A stretch of DNA of 64,000 bases from the NCBI GenBank assembly GCA_025354985.1, contig JANXLU010000042.1, positions 1 through 64,000 of the forward strand, read 5' to 3'. The stretch comes from Chloroflexota bacterium (GTDB lineage Bacteria; Chloroflexota; Anaerolineae; J036; Brachytrichaceae). Below are positions 54,317 to 61,545 of the stretch, in pieces. Within the stretch, counting starts at the first letter, position 1; each line of letters starts with the position of its first letter. The notes under the pieces were generated by a model. It made no database searches, was not told the origin of the DNA, and saw only the letters and a list, made by a program, of their open reading frames with translations. The position numbers and the translations under genes are program-made.

Positions 54317-55687
54317 ATGCCTGAGTTGACGCTTACGTCCATGCTTGCGGGAAACGCGGACCCGCTCTACGCTCAGCTTGCCCAATATCTGGCCGGCAAG
54401 CTTGGTTGTGCGATTAGTATTGCCTTGCCTGCAGATTGGGGCAGGCGGCAGGCCATGTTGGACGATGGTCGGGCCCAGGTCGGCGCGTTATGTGGCTGGC
54501 CGTATACAAAGGGAACGGATCATCTTGGCCTGCTGGCGGCGCCGGTAATGATGGCACCCCGGTATGGCGATAGACCGATTTACTTTTCGGATGTCATTGT
54601 TCGGGCTGACCGCCCGCAGCGATTGTTTTCCGACCTGCGCGGGTCGCGCTTGGCGCTTAATGAGATGGCATCCTTTAGCGGGCACGCCATCGTGTGCGCG
54701 GAACTGGATGCGATCGGCGTTGTCCACGGATACTTTGGGTCGGTGATTGCCACGGGTAGCCACGCAGCGTCAATCCAAGCCGTGATCGATGGCGGCGCGG
54801 ACGCCGCCGCCATCGACAGCACTGTCCTCGCGCGAGCCCTGGCCATTGACCCCGCCCTGGCACGTCACATTCGTATACTGGTGGCGCTGGGGCCCAGCCC
54901 AATTCCACCGATTGTGTGTCATTTGGATGTTCCCGTGATGATGCGTGACCGGTTGCGAGACGCCCTGGTGGCTATGCATAGGGACGAACTGGGAGCGGTG
55001 CTTTTGTCAGAGTTTGGCTACGCTCGATTTCAATCGGTGTCAGACGCCGATTATGATGACATTCGCCGCAAGGGTGCCACAACCCAATGGGTGAATCTGA
55101 CTGCACAGGGTCCTGACCGGTCATTTGCGGCGCGAGCCGAAGTGGAGGCTGACCGCAAGGTTCTTAACGGGTTGAAAAGCGATTTGTTGCGCGCCTTTGA
55201 ATCTGGTTCCATGGCCTTTGAGCAGAGCCTTGCGTCAGATTCAGGTCTTGGACGACGACTGATCGTGGCGAAACCCGAGGCGTTTGTTGCGAATAAATCA
55301 TTAAGCGTCGTGGGCTTTTTCGGCCAGCGGAACTGGGACGCACCAGCAGCCATCGTGGCCGAAATTGGCGTCGTAGATGCCGCACTGGTTCGCGAAATGG
55401 TGGATCATGAACATGCGGTTGCGTATTGTTCAGCTGAACTGCCGGACGGCAACTGGGGAAACTTGGTCATTATGGCGGCTCCGGAGGGAGTGCATACCTG
55501 GCGGGAAGGTGCGCGGCACAAATATGCCGCGGAATCGCTGTCGGCACGGTATTACGACACTGTGAGGTTACATCATGGCACGTTGTCAGACGGGCTTGGA
55601 TCCGAACAACTTAAACTTCACCGGACCAGGCTGTTTGACTACCGACATGGGCAGACTTGGACCGCAATCCGTGAATTGGACGCGTAG
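54317..55687 (+). CDS. PhnD-like substrate-binding domain fused to an unknown C-terminal domain
   Basis: Of 456 residues, 1-245 resemble the periplasmic-binding fold of phosphonate-binding PhnD (LYAQLAQYLAGKLG, AQVGALCGWPYT, LRGSRLALNEMASFSGH). There is no signal peptide or lipobox, so unlike a transporter binding protein it should stay in the cytoplasm. Residues 250-456 form a separate domain (SVVGFFGQRNWDAPAAIV, ELPDGNWGNLVIMA, HKYAAESLSARYYDTVRLH) that I do not recognise. Its YSS/ELPDGNW and W...HxxA segments suggest an enzyme or ligand domain. It lies 33 nt upstream of the ATP-grasp-like gene and divergent from the flavin oxidase. Confidence 0.6.
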   Translation: MPELTLTSMLAGNADPLYAQLAQYLAGKLGCAISIALPADWGRRQAMLDDGRAQVGALCGWPYTKGTDHLGLLAAPVMMAPRYGDRPIYFSDVIVRADRPQRLFSDLRGSRLALNEMASFSGHAIVCAELDAIGVVHGYFGSVIATGSHAASIQAVIDGGADAAAIDSTVLARALAIDPALARHIRILVALGPSPIPPIVCHLDVPVMMRDRLRDALVAMHRDELGAVLLSEFGYARFQSVSDADYDDIRRKGATTQWVNLTAQGPDRSFAARAEVEADRKVLNGLKSDLLRAFESGSMAFEQSLASDSGLGRRLIVAKPEAFVANKSLSVVGFFGQRNWDAPAAIVAEIGVVDAALVREMVDHEHAVAYCSAELPDGNWGNLVIMAAPEGVHTWREGARHKYAAESLSARYYDTVRLHHGTLSDGLGSEQLKLHRTRLFDYRHGQTWTAIRELDA

Positions 55688-55720
55688 GCGGTTATCCAAC
55701 TGGCTGACGCAGGGTTTGAC

Positions 55721-57097
55721 ATGGGCATGATTCAAGATGCCGGGCCGGACCCGGACAACGCCCTACGACGACGCATGGCTGCCACGGGCATTGGCTACGC
55801 CGGAATCGACGGGGCATGGTGGTTGCCGGCTATTGCGCCATTTGTGCTGCCCAAAGCAACCGAGAACGCGCTGTCGGCGGCTGGACAAGCGTGTTTTGCC
55901 TTGCTTGACGTTGTTGCCGATTACTATGGCAAGGACCCGGATCTTACCGAGCTAATGGATTTCAAGCGACCGGGGCACATTCCGGGGTGGCATTCGCGGC
56001 AACCCGTGCTGTCACTGCGACCAGATTTTCAGCTGACAGGTGAAGGCGTTGTTGCCACAGAATTAGAAATATGTCCCTCAGCCCACGGATACGCGCATGC
56101 GATGCAGGTGGCATATGGATGTAAGCAGGATATTGTCCCAGCCGTCGCGCGGTTGCTGGGTGGGCGTGAGCTACTTATTGTGACCACACCCGAATGGCGC
56201 GAGTTTATGTGGGAGCAACTGGCACTATGCCACGCGCTGGGCGAATTGGGCGCGCGTGCCCGACTGTATTGCCCGGAATCTGTTGCTCGGTTGCAAAGGC
56301 GCGTGCGCGCCGGCGAACTGTGGCAACCACCGATATTTGGTCTGAGCCGGAAACCGGACGGTTGGGATGATGACATCACGGGGCGGATTGCGCGACATGG
56401 TTATGCGGATTTCATAGTTGGTCGGACCGAGTGGGATGAGATCTTGGCAAATAACGCCAGCCCGGTCGTTTTCAGGTTCGGATACTTTGAGAATTTTGAA
56501 TCCGGGCTTTTGGAAGAGATGAAAATGCTGGAGCGAACGGGTGCGACCTTTCTTAACCCGACCTCGTTTGCATATGACAGCAAGTCGATTCTGGCGGCGG
56601 TTGGATTGGCGTCGGTTCGCAAGGCACTTGGTCAGGCAAACGCTGGTGCGCTGGCGGCAGTCGATGCGTGCATCCCGGAAACGGTAATGCTCACTGATGC
56701 GGTGATGCAGCGACTCGTGCGCGAACGGCGCGATTGGGTGGTCAAATTTGCCGGCTTTGACCAGGGCAACTCGGCATGGGGCGGGCGAAGCCTGCAGGTA
56801 GGTGCGCAGTTTACGGACGACGCATGGTCGGAGGTGCTCAGGCAATATAACGACCTGCCGTTCCCGGTAGTCGCCCAGCGGAACGCACCCACCCGACGAG
56901 CCAGCGTTTTTTATTATGACGAACGTGGTGCAACGCAGTTGTTGGTTGATGGTGCCACCAGACTGCGCGCATTTTTTCTGCGTGAAACGAGGACGTCGGA
57001 GTCACGCGCAGTCGGAGTACATATCACCGTATCGGCCAAACAGACGCAGGTTAGCGAAGCCAGTGATGCAGTGCAAGCACCAGTCGCATTTGAATGA
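55721..57097 (+). CDS. possible ATP-grasp-fold ligase of an unrecognised family
   Basis: I do not recognise this 458-residue protein with certainty. RPDFQLTGEGVVATELEICP near residue 98 resembles an ATP-grasp acidic segment, and WVVKFAGFDQGNSAWGGRSL near 335 looks like the nucleotide lysine followed by a glycine-rich loop. PFPVVAQRNAPTRRASVFYY near 378 and an arginine-rich end (ATRLRAFFLRE) fit an ATP-grasp C-terminal lobe. If correct, it would form an amide or thioester from a carboxylate. It follows the PhnD-fusion gene closely, so the two probably act together. The fold call is tentative. Confidence 0.4.
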   Translation: MGMIQDAGPDPDNALRRRMAATGIGYAGIDGAWWLPAIAPFVLPKATENALSAAGQACFALLDVVADYYGKDPDLTELMDFKRPGHIPGWHSRQPVLSLRPDFQLTGEGVVATELEICPSAHGYAHAMQVAYGCKQDIVPAVARLLGGRELLIVTTPEWREFMWEQLALCHALGELGARARLYCPESVARLQRRVRAGELWQPPIFGLSRKPDGWDDDITGRIARHGYADFIVGRTEWDEILANNASPVVFRFGYFENFESGLLEEMKMLERTGATFLNPTSFAYDSKSILAAVGLASVRKALGQANAGALAAVDACIPETVMLTDAVMQRLVRERRDWVVKFAGFDQGNSAWGGRSLQVGAQFTDDAWSEVLRQYNDLPFPVVAQRNAPTRRASVFYYDERGATQLLVDGATRLRAFFLRETRTSESRAVGVHITVSAKQTQVSEASDAVQAPVAFE

Positions 57098-57148
57098 GCA
57101 GCCAGGGCTTGATCCACGCATCGTGTCAACGGCGATAATGGATTGAAT

Positions 57149-57328
57149 ATGGGCCAGTTGCAACGTGTGTTAGGCGGTATTCTGCTTGTGGTGGGCGCCG
57201 TTTGGTTGATACAGGGCGCATCGGCACTGTTTGGCGGTGCCGGTAGCGGCTCGCCAATTGGCTCAATCGCCGGTTTCGCTATAACCGCACTTGGTGCGCT
57301 GCTGCTCATAACCGGCGATACCGTTTGA
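57149..57328 (+). CDS. small membrane protein, two TM helices (first of a tandem pair)
   Basis: From ATG 57149 the protein has 59 residues; the track TTG at 57143 adds two. Helix one is VLGGILLVVGAVWLIQGASALF, a Gly/Ser loop follows, and helix two is AGFAITALGALLLITG. It is clearly similar to the next protein in layout and in the pattern GAVWLIQG / GGVWLFQG and LGALLLITG / VGAIVLITG, indicating local duplication. The function is unknown. Confidence 0.65.
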   Translation: MGQLQRVLGGILLVVGAVWLIQGASALFGGAGSGSPIGSIAGFAITALGALLLITGDTV

Positions 57329-57356
57329 ATTTTAGCAAGTTAAAGGGGAAGATAGT

Positions 57357-57545
57357 ATGCGTTTGGGAATGATCATCGGTGGTGCGTTAATGGTCTTGTT
57401 GGGTGGCGTCTGGCTGTTTCAAGGAATTGGTATTCTGCTTGGAAGCTTTATGACCAGCCAACCGTTCTGGGCAATCATGGGTGTGATTGTCCTGGCCGTG
57501 GGCGCGATCGTTTTGATTACGGGGATCCGGCGCAAGAAGGCCTAA
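57357..57545 (+). CDS. small membrane protein, two TM helices (second of a tandem pair)
   Basis: This 62-residue paralogue of the preceding protein has helices IIGGALMVLLGGVWLFQGIGILLG and AIMGVIVLAVGAIVLITG and ends in a basic tail (IRRKKA) that should be cytoplasmic. A good ribosome binding site (AAGGGGAAG) precedes the ATG. Its last 4 nt overlap the convergent soxD-like gene. The function is unknown. Confidence 0.75.
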   Translation: MRLGMIIGGALMVLLGGVWLFQGIGILLGSFMTSQPFWAIMGVIVLAVGAIVLITGIRRKKA

Positions 57546-57769
57546 AGAACCTCGTCGGTTCTTGTGTCGCGCTGGAGCGTTATCCAACGCCGACAGCCGT
57601 AGACGTGGAACCAGCGCTCGGTTTGCGGCCCCTGCGGATTGTTGCGCATAAACGCCCGATCAACATCACGCGCATCGGCATCCGTGATGGCATCGGGGAC
57701 GCTGGTCAGCTCGCCGTAAAGAAACTCGGTGATAGGGCGGACGCCACAGTTCGGGCAGGGTAGATTCAT
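57542..57769 (-). CDS. soxD: sarcosine oxidase delta subunit-like protein
   Basis: This 75-residue protein is at the short end for SoxD. Zinc-ligand-type cysteines are in CPNCG near the N-terminus, and the family C-terminus is visible as WFHVYGCRRWITLQRD. The delta subunit binds zinc and stabilises the heterotetrameric complex. It starts 2 nt after soxB and ends the transporter-oxidase operon, its stop overlapping the convergent small membrane gene. Confidence 0.88.
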   Translation of the reverse strand: MNLPCPNCGVRPITEFLYGELTSVPDAITDADARDVDRAFMRNNPQGPQTERWFHVYGCRRWITLQRDTRTDEVL

Positions 57770-57771
57770 AT

Positions 57772-58980
57772 TTAGTGTGTGCCTGCCGATCCGCGATCGG
57801 CCATTGTTCGGTCAAGGGCGAAGCGATCCAGGGAGAACGGCGCGATTAGGTCGGGTGTTTTGCCGGTGGAGATGGCCGCGGCAAGTTGTTCGCCGCTTGC
57901 GGGTATGGCCTTGAAGCCCCATGTTCCCCATCCGGTTGTAATGTAGAAGCCCTCGACCCCGGTTTGGCCCATGATGGGCGAATAATCCGGGCTCATGTCG
58001 CACACGCCGGTCCATTGGCGCAATACCTGCAGGTTTCGCAAGAACGGCAGCAGGGTGACTGCGCGAAAGGCGCAGCCCTGCAAGAATTTGTAGTCAGAAC
58101 GATAGGAATAACTGGGCTGCCGATCTATTTCGGCGCCCATGAGCATCTCGCCCCGCGCCGTTTGGCTGACATAGAACAGCAGTGGCCCCGAGCTGAGGAT
58201 GGGCGCAAAGGTTCGCTCATAGTGATTTGTCACAAATGCCTGGAGCTGGTGCGTGCGGATGGGCAGACGCAGACCGGCCATGGCCGCAACGCTGGTTACG
58301 TGCCCGCCAACCGCGCACAGTACCGCCCCGGCAGCGATGTCGCCCTGAGTGGTTTGCACGCCGGTCACACGGTTGCCAGCAATTTGTAGACCGGTTACCT
58401 CGATGCGTTGGTGCACGTGCGCGCCTCGTTTCATAGCGCCTTCGGCAAATGCCCAGACCACCCGGTCATGCCGTGCGGTGGCGCCGCTGTGATGATAGGC
58501 GGCGCCCACCACCGGGTAATGACCCCCTCCGGTCATGTCAAGCTCCGGGCACATTTTTTTGACCTCATCCGGCCCGATCCAATCGGTCTTTGCTCCAAAC
58601 GCGGTGTTGACGGCGGCCCGCGCTTTTTCAACGCGCATATTTGCTTCACTGTGGGCGAGGCCGATCATGCCCTTTTCCTTGTGCATGACCCAGCGATCGG
58701 TTTCGGCCTCTAGCGTCGCATACAAATCCACGCTGCGCTGATAGAACCTGACCGCTTCGGGGATGCCGTAGTTGCTGCGAATAATGGTGGTGTTGCGACC
58801 ACTGTTGCCGCCACCGATATAGCTACGCTCAAGCACGGCAACGTTTGTGATGCCATGACGGGTGGCCAGATAGTACGCAGCTGCAAGGCCGTGCCCGCCC
58901 CCGCCGATGATCACCACGTCATATGATTTCTTCGGCTGTTGCCAGGTGAGCGACACGCGTTGTTCAATAAATTCGTTCAT
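57772..58980 (-). CDS. soxB: sarcosine oxidase beta subunit-like flavoprotein
   Basis: This 402-residue DAO-family flavoprotein is the amine-oxidising subunit. The FAD motif is IIGGGGHGLAAAYYLA near residue 25, followed by LERSYIGGGNSGRNTTIIRSNY, the flavin-site stretch typical of SoxB. The histidine in HHSGATARHDRVVW near 175 matches the covalent FMN-attachment histidine of heterotetrameric sarcosine oxidase. The C-terminus has the GTWGFKAIPASG flavin loop. It overlaps the soxG stop (ATGA) and precedes soxD by 2 nt. The substrate is a secondary amine or amino acid, not necessarily sarcosine. Confidence 0.92.
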   Translation of the reverse strand: MNEFIEQRVSLTWQQPKKSYDVVIIGGGGHGLAAAYYLATRHGITNVAVLERSYIGGGNSGRNTTIIRSNYGIPEAVRFYQRSVDLYATLEAETDRWVMHKEKGMIGLAHSEANMRVEKARAAVNTAFGAKTDWIGPDEVKKMCPELDMTGGGHYPVVGAAYHHSGATARHDRVVWAFAEGAMKRGAHVHQRIEVTGLQIAGNRVTGVQTTQGDIAAGAVLCAVGGHVTSVAAMAGLRLPIRTHQLQAFVTNHYERTFAPILSSGPLLFYVSQTARGEMLMGAEIDRQPSYSYRSDYKFLQGCAFRAVTLLPFLRNLQVLRQWTGVCDMSPDYSPIMGQTGVEGFYITTGWGTWGFKAIPASGEQLAAAISTGKTPDLIAPFSLDRFALDRTMADRGSAGTH

Positions 58981-59360
58981 TGCAGACGCTCCCCCAGGTC
59001 GGCGGCAAATGGTTGTTGTACCAGCACGAGCATTCGCCGAGGTTCAATCCAGAGCTTGACCGGCAGACCGGCGACTTCGCCTTGCGCAAAAACCGGTCGC
59101 GTCGTTGGAAGCTGCCACTCGCAATTTGCGCTCACCCAGGCTGTTGCGGCTTGAGTCGAAAGCCACGTTCCGACAAAGCTTGTATCGTGCTCAATGATTG
59201 CGTGCGGGTCGTTAATGACGGGCGCGGCCGGGGAGCCCAACCAAAACAGCTCGTCTGGCGCGGTCCTCATGACGATTGCCGTTGTTGAAGTCTGAATGCC
59301 ATCCAGAAGGGCAGGCGTGCTCACGATCCGGGTTAGTGGAAACCGATCAAGCTTTGGCAC
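58977..59360 (-). CDS. soxG: sarcosine oxidase gamma subunit-like protein
   Basis: From GTG 59360 the protein has 127 residues. The gamma subunit is a GcvT-like fragment that packs against alpha. Recognisable parts are LWLGSPAA-type sequence (LFWLGSPAAP), the short helix STQAATAWVSANCEW and a C-terminal VKLWIEPRRMLVLVQQ. I reject the track ATG at 59417 because AAGGAGG lies exactly 6 nt before the GTG, and that start overlaps the alpha-subunit stop by only 14 nt. Sequence identity in this family is low, so the order in the operon carries weight. Confidence 0.75.
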   Translation of the reverse strand: MPKLDRFPLTRIVSTPALLDGIQTSTTAIVMRTAPDELFWLGSPAAPVINDPHAIIEHDTSFVGTWLSTQAATAWVSANCEWQLPTTRPVFAQGEVAGLPVKLWIEPRRMLVLVQQPFAADLGERLQ

Positions 59361-61545
59361 GGGCACCCTCCTTATCATAGAAGGGCGTCTCGGTGCGTTG
59401 GGCTGGTCTGCCATCAATCATGACGCGGTCCGGCGCCAAATCATTTGAAAGTTTGAGCCAAGCGAGCATCACGGTTTTACCCAATATTGGTGACCAAGTT
59501 GCCGAGGTGACATAGCCGGCATAGTTGCCATCGACCGTAAGGTTTGCGCCTTCGATGGGGGGCGGACCCTCCATCGACAGACCACAGAGAATTTTGTCAA
59601 GCGAAACCTTGTTCGTGCGAAGCACCGCATGTTTGCCAACAAAGTCAGGCTTATCCAGCTTAACCGCCCACTCATGATGAATGCGACGCGGGGTGCTGTC
59701 AAAGTCCGTATCCTGGCCAACGATGATATGGCCTTTTTCAAGGCGGAGTTTTAGCAGGGCTTCAAGTCCATGTGGCCGGATGTTGAGCGACTTGCCCAGA
59801 TCAAGCAGAGTCCGCCACAAGACCGGCGCGTTTACGGCAGCATGGTGCAGCTCGTAACTCAACTCGCCCGTAAAGCTCAGGCGGAAAATGCGGCAGGGTA
59901 TGCCGGCAACGTGCGCCTCAACATGCGACAGAAATTCGGGTGGTTTTTCCAGCCCGGCGCGTGCGAGCAATTCTTTGGCCAACGGGCCGGTCACGTTGAT
60001 CGCACCCAGAGACATTGTCTGGTTGAGGATGCGCACATTCAGGCCCCAACTTTCCGCCCAATCCCGCACCCACAGCTCGGCTGTTGTGGCCCCGCCACTG
60101 GTAAAGGTCAGGGTATAGCGGGTGTCGCTGATTTTGCTGATAAGACCGTCATCCAACACGTAGCCTTTTTCGTCGAGCAAGAGAACGTAGCGGCTCATTC
60201 CGGTCTTGATCGTGCTGACCTTTGTTGGGTAGAGCCGATCGAGCAACGTCAGCGCGTCCGGACCTGAGATCAGCATTTTGCCAAGCGTGCTCACATCCAT
60301 GATCGACACTGCCTCGCGCACCGCCCAATACTCGGCCTGCCAGTCGCCATAGTTCCAGGGTCGCCACCAGCCGCCGGCGCGCTCCATGTGCGCGTGGGCC
60401 GCGCGATGGACGCCGTCGAGCGGGGTCCGCAGCGTGACGTGGTGATGCCCACCCGCCGCCACCTCGCCCATCGTTATTGGCCGGGCAAGCGGGCGGGCCG
60501 TAAATGCCGGTTGCAGGGTGCCACCCTTATTGGCCAGGAAACTGCGCACGTAGGGAAGACAGACGCCTCCCTGGCATGTGCCGGTGCCGGCCAGCGAGGC
60601 GCGCTTGACCAATTCAAGTTCATGGAAACCCCGGTCCCATACCGACTGCAAATCCGCCACGCCCACCTGCGAACAGTGGCAAACCAGACCGTGTGCAGGG
60701 CAATTTGGAACATCGGAATTGGTTGCTGCATCGCCGACAACGCTCACGCGGACGCCCGGCAGACCGGCCGCCATGCGATGGAGCATATTTCTTGGGGTAG
60801 TACCGAGGTCAATCACCGCCGTGTCGCAACCAACGTGCTGTTCAAGTCCCTGGTCGTCGCGCACGACCACTGCGGTCACGTTGGACTCGCCTTCAAAGCG
60901 AACCAATCGGTTGGCATCATTGATCACAACGATGCGGCCAAGGGACAGACCGGCTGCCTGTAATTGCTGCGCCGCCCGGGCGGTCATCAGTCCAGCAAGC
61001 GAGTTGCCCAGCGCCACGGGGTGTAATTCAGCTGCACCGGTGGCCACGATAATTTCCTGGCGCACGTGTACGATGAGCATGCCCTGCGTCGTTCGCGCCA
61101 CGACCTGAGCGCCAGGATATATGCCGATCACGTCCTGGCCCTGCGCTGCATCCAGGGTTACAACGGTTTGGCCGGCCGTTCGCGCCAGTTCCGCCGCCGC
61201 CAGGCCGGACTTTCCTTGACCAATAACAACCACGTCAGCGTGCTGATGCCGGGCGTTTGTCGTGGGTTCCACGTGGTGGGTTTGTGGAAGCGCGGGAACG
61301 GCATGGGCGTGGTGTGTGCACGCAACCACGCACCCTGGGCGCGCTGGCACCTGGCATGTGCGAACATAGGCCACGCCGTCGATGGTTGCGAGGCAGTGCG
61401 GACAATCGCCGCCCAGGCACAGGCATCCGCCACCGGTTGGGTGGTGCTGGTTTCGCAGCATCGCGACAAGGACGCTGTCGCCCTTTACGAACGGGACGGG
61501 CTGGCCATCGATGATTAGTTTGAGGGGTTGGCTCGATTCGGTCAT
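59347..61545 (-). CDS. soxA: sarcosine oxidase alpha-like subunit with two [2Fe-2S] motifs and a GcvT domain
   Basis: From ATG 61545 (MTESSQPLK) the protein has 732 residues, well below the roughly 960-1000 of typical SoxA. Order: a Fer2_4-type domain with cysteines in CLGGDCPHC and TCQVP (residues 35-70); an FAD/NAD domain from VVVIGQGKSGLAAAE near 105; a BFD-type second cluster site with LVCHCSQV near 300 and GTCQGGVC near 330; then an aminomethyltransferase (GcvT) domain to the end with LRLEKGHIIVGQDTD. The GcvT domain should transfer the methyl-derived C1 unit to tetrahydrofolate. The start overlaps the ABC ATPase stop (ATGA). Confidence 0.88.
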   Translation of the reverse strand: MTESSQPLKLIIDGQPVPFVKGDSVLVAMLRNQHHPTGGGCLCLGGDCPHCLATIDGVAYVRTCQVPARPGCVVACTHHAHAVPALPQTHHVEPTTNARHQHADVVVIGQGKSGLAAAELARTAGQTVVTLDAAQGQDVIGIYPGAQVVARTTQGMLIVHVRQEIIVATGAAELHPVALGNSLAGLMTARAAQQLQAAGLSLGRIVVINDANRLVRFEGESNVTAVVVRDDQGLEQHVGCDTAVIDLGTTPRNMLHRMAAGLPGVRVSVVGDAATNSDVPNCPAHGLVCHCSQVGVADLQSVWDRGFHELELVKRASLAGTGTCQGGVCLPYVRSFLANKGGTLQPAFTARPLARPITMGEVAAGGHHHVTLRTPLDGVHRAAHAHMERAGGWWRPWNYGDWQAEYWAVREAVSIMDVSTLGKMLISGPDALTLLDRLYPTKVSTIKTGMSRYVLLLDEKGYVLDDGLISKISDTRYTLTFTSGGATTAELWVRDWAESWGLNVRILNQTMSLGAINVTGPLAKELLARAGLEKPPEFLSHVEAHVAGIPCRIFRLSFTGELSYELHHAAVNAPVLWRTLLDLGKSLNIRPHGLEALLKLRLEKGHIIVGQDTDFDSTPRRIHHEWAVKLDKPDFVGKHAVLRTNKVSLDKILCGLSMEGPPPIEGANLTVDGNYAGYVTSATWSPILGKTVMLAWLKLSNDLAPDRVMIDGRPAQRTETPFYDKEGARAKA
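59367..59373 (-). promoter_or_regulatory. strong ribosome binding site deciding the soxG GTG start
   Basis: AAGGAGG on the minus strand lies 6 nt before the GTG at 59360, inside the last codons of soxA. It allows independent initiation of soxG within the overlap. Confidence 0.75.

Noticed and set aside
59361-59417. ATG start of soxG at 59417
   Set aside because: The GTG at 59360 has a strong Shine-Dalgarno at ideal spacing; the upstream residues are not conserved-looking.
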